A stretch of DNA of 64,000 bases from CAYNHQ01 sp964397255 (lineage in GTDB: Bacteria; Bdellovibrionota_G; JALEGL01; DATDPG01): the NCBI GenBank assembly GCA_964397255.1, contig CAYNHQ010000008.1:102983-166982 (forward strand), in the 5' to 3' direction. Below the pieces are notes generated by a model. It ran no database searches. It saw only the letters and a list, made by a program, of their open reading frames with translations, and was not told the DNA's origin. Below are positions 17,548 through 24,608 of this stretch, piece after piece. How positions within the stretch are numbered: the first letter of the stretch is position 1; every line of letters starts with the position of its first letter. The position numbers were made by a program, and so were the translations under genes.

Positions 17548-17962
17548 CGTGATCTGGTTGGGTCGATGGGTTCGATGGGCGAGTCTTCCCGTCTTTGTGA
17601 CCGGAGTTGTTTATCTTTGGATGAAATATTTTATGAAAGGGGACGATCCTTATTCCGTCCTTCATCATCCCTTACAGCCATTCTTTCTTAAGGCGCATAT
17701 TCTCTTTGCTCCGATTCTTCTCATCGTTCTCGGGGGGATGATTTTTATTCATGCGCTTCCCTCTGTGGCCGCGGGAAAAGGGAAGGCCAAAAAGAGCGGA
17801 TGGTGGAATCTTCTTTTTGTCGGGGCGATGGTGTTTTCCGGCTATCTTCTGCAAGTGTTTACAAATGAAAAAACTCTTTCAGTGACGGCCATTGTCCATA
17901 TCGTCTGTGGATTTCTTTTTGTTTTGACGCTTCTGATTCACCAATGGGCCGCTCGGAAATAA
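17522..17962 (+). CDS. Four-helix membrane protein, cytochrome-b-like (DUF4405-type)
   Basis: 146 residues with four predicted transmembrane helices. Histidines occur in or next to helix 2 (KAHILFAPILL and FIHAL) and helix 4 (AIVHIVCGFLF and LIHQW), placed as in di-haem cytochrome b subunits. Overlaps both neighbours (26 and 19 bases), indicating coupled expression with the FMN-binding protein and ApbE. It likely passes electrons from the membrane pool to the covalent flavin. Haem binding is inferred from the His pattern only. Confidence 0.7.
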   Translation: MKLSTEKNDVIWLGRWVRWASLPVFVTGVVYLWMKYFMKGDDPYSVLHHPLQPFFLKAHILFAPILLIVLGGMIFIHALPSVAAGKGKAKKSGWWNLLFVGAMVFSGYLLQVFTNEKTLSVTAIVHIVCGFLFVLTLLIHQWAARK

Positions 17963-18942
17963 AATTAGCCCCCATTTTTTTCGCACTTCTTTTTCCTGGT
18001 TGTCGGCCGAATGAAGTTTCACCCATTGCCCGGGCATGGCCGGTCATGGGGACGATTCTAACAATTAAGACTTGGAACTCAACCACGTCCGAGACTGTGA
18101 TTGAAAACGCGCGGAAAGTGGTCTTCGACATCGACGAGAAAATGAGTACGTACAAAAAAGAGAGTGAAATTTCAAAGATCAATCAACAGAGCGGAAATGG
18201 AATTTACAAATCCGTCAGTCCGGAAACCTTGGAAGTGATCAAGCGGGCATTGAAAATCGGAAAAGAGTCGGGGGGGAGATTTGATATTGCGATTGGTCCC
18301 TTGATTTCTCTTTGGAAATTTTTCACCCCCTGGCAGGGAGAAGAAGTGAATCTCCCTCCGGAGAATGAAATTAAAAAAGCACGTCAGAACTCGCGTTTGG
18401 AATATATCGAGCTCAATGGAGAGAAAATTCGATTAAATAAAATGGGCGCGATGATGGATCTTGGGGGAATCGCGAAAGGATATGCTCTTGACCAAGCCGC
18501 GGCCGTATTGGAACGGGAAAAAGCCACTTCAGCTTTGATCGATTTGGGAGGACAAGTGCGATTCGTTGGAAAAGATCCGGAAGGTGGCGATTGGCACATC
18601 GCGATTCGACATCCTCGTGAAGAAAACGAATTCATCGCCACAATTTCCGTTCCTAATGGTTCGATCTCCACATCGGGCGATAGCGATCGCTACTTCATCC
18701 ATAAAGGAGTTCGTTATTCACATATTATAGATCCCACGACGGGCTATCCGGTCCAAGGAACTCTTTCGGTTACGGTCTGGGCGCCCACGGGAATCGACGC
18801 CGACGCCTGGTCGACGGCGCTTTTCGTAGCGGGCGAAACCGAAGGGAAGAAGCTGCTCTTCATCCATCCCGAAGTGGGTGCTGTTTGGGTATACGACCGG
18901 AGTGTAACGGTCGCCGGCGCGCTCCAGGGAAGAGTGAACTAA
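17944..18942 (+). CDS. apbE: ApbE, FAD:protein FMN transferase
   Basis: 332 residues, exported: a short hydrophobic N-terminus with FPGC suggests a lipoprotein signal. It transfers FMN from FAD to Thr of FMN_bind proteins in the periplasm. Motifs: PVMGTILTI, MDLGGIAKGYALDQAA, SALIDLGGQVRFVG, SHIIDPTTGYPV and DADAWSTALFVAG (metal and FAD site). The target gene lies in the same operon. Its end overlaps the convergent M23 gene by 4 bases. Confidence 0.94.
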   Translation: MGRSEIKLAPIFFALLFPGCRPNEVSPIARAWPVMGTILTIKTWNSTTSETVIENARKVVFDIDEKMSTYKKESEISKINQQSGNGIYKSVSPETLEVIKRALKIGKESGGRFDIAIGPLISLWKFFTPWQGEEVNLPPENEIKKARQNSRLEYIELNGEKIRLNKMGAMMDLGGIAKGYALDQAAAVLEREKATSALIDLGGQVRFVGKDPEGGDWHIAIRHPREENEFIATISVPNGSISTSGDSDRYFIHKGVRYSHIIDPTTGYPVQGTLSVTVWAPTGIDADAWSTALFVAGETEGKKLLFIHPEVGAVWVYDRSVTVAGALQGRVN

Positions 18943-20075
18943 GAGGTTTTTCGCGCGAGGAGTTCGGCGCGCAGCGGGTCGATTTTTTTACCGTTCTTAT
19001 GAAGTTCGAAGTGAACGTGCGGCCCGGTGGATCGCCCGGTGGAGCCGAGTAGGCCGAGGAGATCTCCCCGTTTGAGGATGTCTCCCTCCCGAACGAGTGG
19101 TTTTTCGAGGTGGCCATACAAAGTTTCATAGCCATCCCCATGCGATAAGACGACAACATTTCCATACCCGCCGCGATAACCAACGAACTTCACCTTTCCA
19201 TCCAGCGCCGCTTTGATTTCCGAGCGCTTTTCTCCGGCGATATCGATTCCACCGTGAAAAGACTCCCGGTTTTTGAAGGGATCCACTCGCTCGCCGAATG
19301 TCGACGTGAGCCGATCGATCCGGGGAAGTCGAAGATCGGAGAGGGGATCATTCTTTTTTGCTATTGGACGCTGAGCGGTATGCAGATGCGTTTTCGAGTT
19401 CAACTCTTCGGCGATTTCGCTGTCATTTTCGGGGCCGCCCTGCGGGAGAGGAGGAATCTCGGGAATAATCGTAGCCTTGTCGGTCAGCGCGGGTTTTTTC
19501 TCAGGGACCGATGGGGCCGTCCTGGATCTACTGGACTGAAGAGCGAGAATGGTTAATCCGATCGTCATCGAAGTTCCCAGAAAGATGACCAATCCGAGCG
19601 CAAATTTGATCCAAGGAAATGATTTCTTTCTTTCCCCTTTCAAGGCGACATGAATTGCTTTTGGGAATGCGAGCGGTTGATCGATGAGCCGAAAGCGTTC
19701 CTTTTTTGGCGGAGGACTTTTTTGCACTTTCGTCACACGTACTGTGGGAATTCGTCCGTTGGCCACGATACTTTCCCGAGGAAGAGTGGCATCCGGACCG
19801 ATCGCGGCTCGATCGGTGGGCACATCAAAAATTTCGGGGGAGGCGACCGAAAGGCGTTCGGTTACTTCATTCTTGGGGAGCGAAAGAGCGACTCCGATGG
19901 CCTCGTTTTTGCCATGGGGGGAAAGTTGGAGAATATGGCGGCAATGAGGGCAGGGGGTACGGAAACGATAGGCCACGCGAAAAACGTTCTTGCAGCGGGT
20001 ATATTCGATTCGGCCTACCGAGTGGATGGGGGTTCCGAATTCCCGCTGACAATTCTCGCACTTCACGCTCAACAT
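18939..20075 (-). CDS. Bitopic M23 peptidase with cytoplasmic zinc ribbon
   Basis: 378 residues. An N-terminal zinc-ribbon-like part has C6-x2-C9, a single Cys near 28 and CPHC near 42-45. A low-complexity linker follows, then one transmembrane helix (about 178-200) and a periplasmic M23 domain (about 272-370) with SFHGGIDIAG, LYGHL and the metal motif HVHFELH. It therefore looks like a LytM/M23 cell-wall hydrolase or activator tied to a cytoplasmic metal-binding head. The HxxxD and HxH residues are present, so an active enzyme is possible. Confidence 0.85.
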   Translation of the reverse strand: MLSVKCENCQREFGTPIHSVGRIEYTRCKNVFRVAYRFRTPCPHCRHILQLSPHGKNEAIGVALSLPKNEVTERLSVASPEIFDVPTDRAAIGPDATLPRESIVANGRIPTVRVTKVQKSPPPKKERFRLIDQPLAFPKAIHVALKGERKKSFPWIKFALGLVIFLGTSMTIGLTILALQSSRSRTAPSVPEKKPALTDKATIIPEIPPLPQGGPENDSEIAEELNSKTHLHTAQRPIAKKNDPLSDLRLPRIDRLTSTFGERVDPFKNRESFHGGIDIAGEKRSEIKAALDGKVKFVGYRGGYGNVVVLSHGDGYETLYGHLEKPLVREGDILKRGDLLGLLGSTGRSTGPHVHFELHKNGKKIDPLRAELLARKTS

Positions 20076-20163
20076 GGGTTTTCTCTAGAAGATGAATGGA
20101 GCAAGCCACATACCAGAGATTTAAAAGTTAAGTATTTGAAATAATTATACAAATTATGTGCAC

Positions 20164-20205
20164 CGCCGGGCGAAAAATAAGCCCCTGCGGCATCAACGCC
20201 CGGCG
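20164..20205. repeat. Inverted repeat in the divergent 20076-20303 gap
   Basis: CGCCGGGCG (20164-20172) and CGCCCGGCG (20197-20205) form a perfect 9-bp stem around a 24-nt loop that contains CCCCTGCGGCAT. It could be a terminator or operator-like element in the 228-bp gap between the M23 gene and ydcH. A weak -10 TATACT lies at 20249-20254. Nothing else is seen in the gap. Confidence 0.5.
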
Positions 20206-20303
20206 TCGAAATTGAAAATGAAAGGATTTGTCCCCCCCTTTTGAGTGGTATACTAGAGGCCTGCTGCACACATCCAGAAAAATCTTATTCCCACGGAGGA
20301 GAC

Positions 20304-20555
20304 ATGGCTGATTCGATCACGTCAGACCGTCAGGAAACGGTCGCTCAACTGCTTGCCACCCACACTGAGTTTCGAAAACTTCATCGAAAACATCAGATGC
20401 TGGAATCGCGGCTTGACGAGTTTGATCGAAAAGGCTTTTTGACCCCCGATGAAGAATTGACCCGGAAACAACTTCAAAAGGAAAAACTCTTAGAAAAAGA
20501 TCGTATGGAACTCATCATTCGCCAACATCATTCTTCAGGGGCTTCCGCTGCCTAG
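20304..20555 (+). CDS. YdcH-like DUF465 small coiled-coil protein
   Basis: 83 residues from ATG 20304, chosen for the strong Shine-Dalgarno GGAGGAGAC just upstream; the frame is open to 20241 but without such support. DUF465 signature: HTEFRKLHRKHQMLESRLDE, then LTPDEELTRKQLQKEKLLEK and DRM. Function of the family is unknown; proteins are cytoplasmic two-helix coiled coils. The stop overlaps the presumed psd start. Confidence 0.85.
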   Translation: MADSITSDRQETVAQLLATHTEFRKLHRKHQMLESRLDEFDRKGFLTPDEELTRKQLQKEKLLEKDRMELIIRQHHSSGASAA

Positions 20556-21246
20556 CGCGGCTCCGATTCGTGCCATCGAGCCGTCGATTCCCATTCCGCC
20601 CCGCGTTCAACGCTTCGCTGGAATTTGTCGGGATGGCTGGCCCTTTGTTTTCGCCGGCCTTTCTCTTTCGGCGCTTGGCTGGTTTCTGGTCGGCGAGTAT
20701 GGAGTCCTTCTTCCGGGACTTTTTACTGTCTTTTCGATCTGGTTTTTTCGTGATCCAGAGCGAATCGTTCCGAATGATCCCAATGCCATCGTTTCTCCGG
20801 CCGATGGAACCATTCTAAGCGTTGAACGTAAGCCGTATCCGCGAGTTCTTTCGGGAGAGGCCACCCGAGTCTCCATCTTCATGTCGCCTCTCAATGTCCA
20901 TGTGAACCGGTCCCCTTTTGGAGGTGTTGTTCGAGCGACTCATTACAATCCGGGGGAATATTTCGCGGCGTTTGAAGAAAAAGCTTCTTTGAAAAATGAA
21001 CAATCTACGACGGTCTTGGATAGCGACCACGGTGTACCGATTCTCTTCGTTCAAATCGCAGGGTTTATTGCACGTCGGATTATCAACCGAGTAAAAGAGG
21101 GTGAACGGCTAGAGCGAGGGGAACGCTATGGACTCATACGTTTCGGCTCGCGTACCGACCTTTATTTGCCCAGTTCGCTAGAGGTAAGTGTGAAAAAAGG
21201 AGATAAAGTTCGTGGAGGCGTCACGGTGATAGGATTTTTCCGATGA
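20548..21246 (+). CDS. psd: Psd, phosphatidylserine decarboxylase proenzyme (short form), non-ATG start
   Basis: The frame is open from the TAG at 20491 but contains no ATG, GTG or TTG before the conserved region. The best start is CTG 20548, preceded by AGGGG and overlapping the ydcH stop by 8 bases (232 residues). Membrane helices at about 32-65 lead to WFFRDPER, then VSPADGTI, FMSPLNVHVNRSP and the autocleavage site RFGSR (Gly-Ser gives the pyruvoyl group) near the end. It makes phosphatidylethanolamine from the product of the next gene, pssA. The start codon is my inference; ATT 20530 is another option. Confidence 0.85.
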   Translation: MPSAAPIRAIEPSIPIPPRVQRFAGICRDGWPFVFAGLSLSALGWFLVGEYGVLLPGLFTVFSIWFFRDPERIVPNDPNAIVSPADGTILSVERKPYPRVLSGEATRVSIFMSPLNVHVNRSPFGGVVRATHYNPGEYFAAFEEKASLKNEQSTTVLDSDHGVPILFVQIAGFIARRIINRVKEGERLERGERYGLIRFGSRTDLYLPSSLEVSVKKGDKVRGGVTVIGFFR

Positions 21247-22097
21247 GCGACCTTCGACGGGGAATTTACATCCTTCCCAATCTCTTTACGACGGCGAGTC
21301 TCTTCTGTGGATTTTACGCCATTGTCATTGCGGTGGAACGAGTGGTCGTGGGCGCGCTGAATTATCAGAAATGCGCGATTGCGATTATTTTCGCCGCCAT
21401 GTTTGACGGCCTCGATGGCCGCGTGGCTCGCCGAACGAAAACAGCCACACGTTTTGGCGTCGAATACGATTCTCTTTCGGATCTTGTCTCCTTCGGTGTG
21501 GCTCCGGCCCTGGTTTTGTACTCCTGGGCACTTCGTGGCTTTGAGCGGGGGTGGCTCCCGGCGTTTCTGTATATGGCTTGCGGGGCACTTCGCTTGGCGC
21601 GGTTCAATGTGCAGGCGACCGGCGTAGAAAAGAAATATTTTCAGGGCCTGCCGATTCCCATGGCGGCGTTGATGGTCGCCGGGTCAATTTTGATTTGGGA
21701 AGGACGACCCGTAGATACAGTCGAGCTTTTTATTCCCGGGGAATATTTCTTACTTGCAATGACCTTCTTGCTGTCACTACTCATGGTCAGCACGATTCCC
21801 TATCGAAGTTTTAAAACCATTGACCTTGCTACTCGGCACCCTTTTTACAATCTCGTCATGATGGTCATTGCGGTGGTGGTATGGGCCACCAAGCCTTGGT
21901 GGATACTGTTTTTTATCGGGTGCACCTATGTCCTTTCCGGTCCGGTCGAGCGCTATATTCTGCCGCGGCCCATTCAGGCATACCGGCAAGTTCGGCGTCG
22001 GAGACGAATTCAAAAAACTCTCGATCGTATGGATGAAATTGCTTCTTCCGACAACCCTACCATTGAAGCGAACGTTCATCCGATTCGCAAACCGTGA
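21243..22097 (+). CDS. pssA: PssA, CDP-diacylglycerol-serine O-phosphatidyltransferase
   Basis: 284-residue membrane enzyme forming phosphatidylserine from CDP-DAG and serine. The CDP-alcohol phosphotransferase signature D-G-x2-A-R-x8-G-x3-D-x3-D is seen as DGRVARRTKTATRFGVEYD then SLSD. Six or so membrane helices; a basic C-terminal tail. It overlaps psd by 4 bases, the classic psd-pssA pair, and the M28 gene by 4 bases. Confidence 0.95.
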   Translation: MSDLRRGIYILPNLFTTASLFCGFYAIVIAVERVVVGALNYQKCAIAIIFAAMFDGLDGRVARRTKTATRFGVEYDSLSDLVSFGVAPALVLYSWALRGFERGWLPAFLYMACGALRLARFNVQATGVEKKYFQGLPIPMAALMVAGSILIWEGRPVDTVELFIPGEYFLLAMTFLLSLLMVSTIPYRSFKTIDLATRHPFYNLVMMVIAVVVWATKPWWILFFIGCTYVLSGPVERYILPRPIQAYRQVRRRRRIQKTLDRMDEIASSDNPTIEANVHPIRKP

Positions 22098-23005
22098 GGA
22101 TTCCGTTGCGGCTTCCTCGTGTCTCCCTTCTCTTGGTCGCACTTCTGTTTGTCACACTTGGTTCAAAGTGCGCGAGCGACCGACCGAGCAAAGTGAGTGA
22201 CATTGGAGCCAAAGCTTACGATCTCACACGCACCCTGACTTTGATCGGGCCGCGCCCGCCCGGTTCGGCCGGCATAGAAAAAGTTCGGGAATGGATCGAA
22301 AGAGAAGCGAAGAAAATGGGGTTTACCTTACAGCGGGACCCATTTGTCGGGCATACCCCGATCGGCAACATCGATATGGTGAATCTTTCTTATGAGATTC
22401 GAGGAAAGGAAAATAAGGAACGAGTGATTTTGGTGGCTCACTACGACACAAAACGCTTTATTGGTTTTGATTTTGTGGGGGCTAACGACGCGGCTTCTTC
22501 TGTGGCACTTCTTCTTGTGCTTTCTCCTGAGATTTCAAAAAGGCATTTCCCCTTCACGACGGAAATTCTATTTGTCGATGGGGAAGAGTCAATCGGGACC
22601 TGGACCTCTACCGATAGTCTACATGGCAGTCGTCGCCGTGTGACACGGCCGGATGCAAAGTCAGGCGTTCGCGCAGCCATCATTGTCGATATGATTGGCG
22701 ATACGGAATTAAATTTAATTGACGAATCAACCTGTGACCCGAATCTGCGAAAAAAGCTAAAAGAGGTGTTGGCGAATTTGGGTTGGGAATCTCTGTTGGA
22801 AACACACACCTCGATTGTCGAGGACGATCACCGCCCTTTTGTGGATGCCGGAATAAAAACGCTTCACCTGATGGACTTTACATTTGGCGGTCCGACAAAC
22901 CCCGGCCTCTATTGGCATACAAAAGAGGACACGATTGAGAAGATTTCACCCACCAGCCTTTCTGCCGTCGGCGAAATCCTTCTTCGTTTATTAGCAAAAG
23001 TTTAA
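22094..23005 (+). CDS. M28-family metallopeptidase / glutaminyl cyclase-like protein, exported
   Basis: 303 residues with a signal peptide ending near LGSKCAS. Zinc ligands follow the M28 order: HYDTK (His), GANDAASS (Asp), DGEES (Glu), a later VDMIGD (Asp) and YWHTKEDT (His). The wording IGPRPPGSAG near the start and the HYDTK motif favour the glutaminyl-peptide cyclotransferase branch over aminopeptidases, but sequence alone cannot settle it. It overlaps pssA by 4 bases. Confidence 0.8.
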   Translation: MRIPLRLPRVSLLLVALLFVTLGSKCASDRPSKVSDIGAKAYDLTRTLTLIGPRPPGSAGIEKVREWIEREAKKMGFTLQRDPFVGHTPIGNIDMVNLSYEIRGKENKERVILVAHYDTKRFIGFDFVGANDAASSVALLLVLSPEISKRHFPFTTEILFVDGEESIGTWTSTDSLHGSRRRVTRPDAKSGVRAAIIVDMIGDTELNLIDESTCDPNLRKKLKEVLANLGWESLLETHTSIVEDDHRPFVDAGIKTLHLMDFTFGGPTNPGLYWHTKEDTIEKISPTSLSAVGEILLRLLAKV

Positions 23006-23015
23006 TGTTCCATCG

Positions 23016-23044
23016 TTGACAGGAAAGCCCGAGGGCTCTAGCTT
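23016..23044 (+). promoter_or_regulatory. asd promoter
   Basis: TTGACA (23016-23021), 17-bp spacer, TAGCTT (23039-23044), 6 nt to ATG 23051. Leaderless by position. Confidence 0.55.
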
Positions 23045-23050
23045 CTGCTC

Positions 23051-24085
23051 ATGGCTCAAAAGGCAGCGAAAGATTATGGAATTACCGTGGTCGGAGCGAC
23101 GGGAGCGGTCGGCCGTGAGTTCCTTCGAATCCTGGGCGAACGGGAAATTCCTGTTCGTGAATTGCGCGTCGTGGGATCGGAGCGATCCATCGGAAAGCCT
23201 GTTGAATTTCGTGACAAAGAAGTTCGGGTTCAAAAACTTTCTCCCGCTGTTTTTGAGGGATCTGAGATCGCATTCTTTACGGCTGGCGCGGAAATCAGCC
23301 GTGAATTTGGGCCGATCGCGGCGAGAGCGGGAGCGGTTGTGGTCGACAATACGAGCGCGTTTCGTCTCGACAAGGATGTTCCTCTGGTGGTTCCCGAAGT
23401 GAATCGCGAAGTTCTAGACCACTTGCCTGAACGAGGGATTATTTCGGTTCCGAATTGCGCCGCCATTCAAATGGTGGTCGCTCTCGCACCCCTTCATCGG
23501 AAGGCAAGAATCAAACGAATTGTGATGTCTTCCTATCAATCGACGTCCGGCGCGGGGAAAAAAGCGATGGATGAACTTTCCAAACAAGTGTCCGATCTCT
23601 ACTGCTATCGTGAGCCCGAGACGAAAGTGTTCCCCCATCGAATTGCATTTAACGTGATTCCTCAAATTGGTCCGGCCCAGGAAGATGGATCCACGGGAGA
23701 GGAAGCAAAAATTGTCGCGGAGACAAAAAAGATATTTGGCGATGAATCCATCGGTGTCTCGGCGACGGCCGTGCGTGTGCCCACATTTCACTCCCATGCT
23801 GAATCAATCAACATCGAGATGGAAAAACCTCTTTCAGCAAGTGAAGCCCGGGAGATTCTCGGAAAAGCGGAAGGCGTTCGTGTCATTGACGATCTAAAAG
23901 ATTCCATTTATCCAATGCCAGTCGATGTCGCCGGAACGAACGATGTTTTTGTGGGTAGAATTCGCAAAGACCCTTCACGTGAGAATTGCGTCAACCTTTG
24001 GGTGGTCGCCGATAACCTTCGAAAGGGCGCTGCCCTCAACGGCATTCAAATCATTGAGTCTTTGATCGATAAGAAATTGATCTAG
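23051..24085 (+). CDS. asd: Asd, aspartate-semialdehyde dehydrogenase
   Basis: 344 residues. It reduces aspartyl phosphate to aspartate semialdehyde with NADPH on the way to lysine, diaminopimelate, threonine and methionine. NADP loop VGATGAVGREFLRIL at about 14-28; catalytic Cys in VPNCAAIQMVVAL (the usual NCST/NCTT is NCAA here); SSYQSTSGAGKKAMDEL; HSHAESINIE. Own promoter, monocistronic, converging on a lipoprotein gene with a 4-base overlap. Confidence 0.95.
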   Translation: MAQKAAKDYGITVVGATGAVGREFLRILGEREIPVRELRVVGSERSIGKPVEFRDKEVRVQKLSPAVFEGSEIAFFTAGAEISREFGPIAARAGAVVVDNTSAFRLDKDVPLVVPEVNREVLDHLPERGIISVPNCAAIQMVVALAPLHRKARIKRIVMSSYQSTSGAGKKAMDELSKQVSDLYCYREPETKVFPHRIAFNVIPQIGPAQEDGSTGEEAKIVAETKKIFGDESIGVSATAVRVPTFHSHAESINIEMEKPLSASEAREILGKAEGVRVIDDLKDSIYPMPVDVAGTNDVFVGRIRKDPSRENCVNLWVVADNLRKGAALNGIQIIESLIDKKLI

Positions 24086-24576
24086 AACGAAACACTCATC
24101 GTGCCGGAGCCGGCGCCACCTTCTTTGAAGTTCATGGCGAAGTCGGCTTGAATTTGCAACAACGATCCGTCGTTTGAAAATTCGATGGTCTGAATGTTGA
24201 TGTAGTTGTCGGAGCCGGGGTCCGCTATGACGTCCACGGACTCCGATCCCGCCGAAAACGAGGCTTTAAACGTACTTGCCACTTGGTCGATTGAATATTT
24301 CCCTGTGGGAAACAGACCTGCCGCGGAAGAACCACCTGGATTTTTCGGTGCGAGAACGAAAAACATCGTGTCGCCACCCGAATTTGTAAATCCGAGGCGA
24401 AGATTTTTGTCATTCGTGCCATTCCCTGAAGATTGCGTGAAGTCACTAAAGTTAATTGTGGCAGTCACACTTTCGTTGTTTGAATTCATAGTGCTCGCAT
24501 TGAGTTGAGCGATCGGACTGGAGCAAGCGAACATGAGCGAGAATAACGGGAAAATGAGGAGGGAGGCCTTTCTCAT
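24082..24576 (-). CDS. Predicted lipoprotein, Ser/Asn-rich
   Basis: 164 residues from ATG 24576 (MRKASLL); the upstream in-frame ATG at 24591 lies before the -10 box. The signal peptide carries lipobox LMFAC. The mature domain is small, beta-rich and short of Lys/Arg, with no recognised motif. TATAAT (24583-24588, minus strand) ends 6 nt before the ATG, so the gene looks leaderless and its promoter is back to back with the 24609 gene. Confidence 0.72.
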   Translation of the reverse strand: MRKASLLIFPLFSLMFACSSPIAQLNASTMNSNNESVTATINFSDFTQSSGNGTNDKNLRLGFTNSGGDTMFFVLAPKNPGGSSAAGLFPTGKYSIDQVASTFKASFSAGSESVDVIADPGSDNYINIQTIEFSNDGSLLQIQADFAMNFKEGGAGSGTMSVSF

Positions 24577-24582
24577 GGATCC

Positions 24583-24588
24583 ATTATA
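24583..24588 (-). promoter_or_regulatory. -10 box of the 24576 lipoprotein gene
   Basis: Perfect minus-strand TATAAT, 6 nt from ATG 24576. No good -35 seen. Confidence 0.45.
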
Positions 24589-24608
24589 CATGGAGACAGT
24601 GTGCTAAG

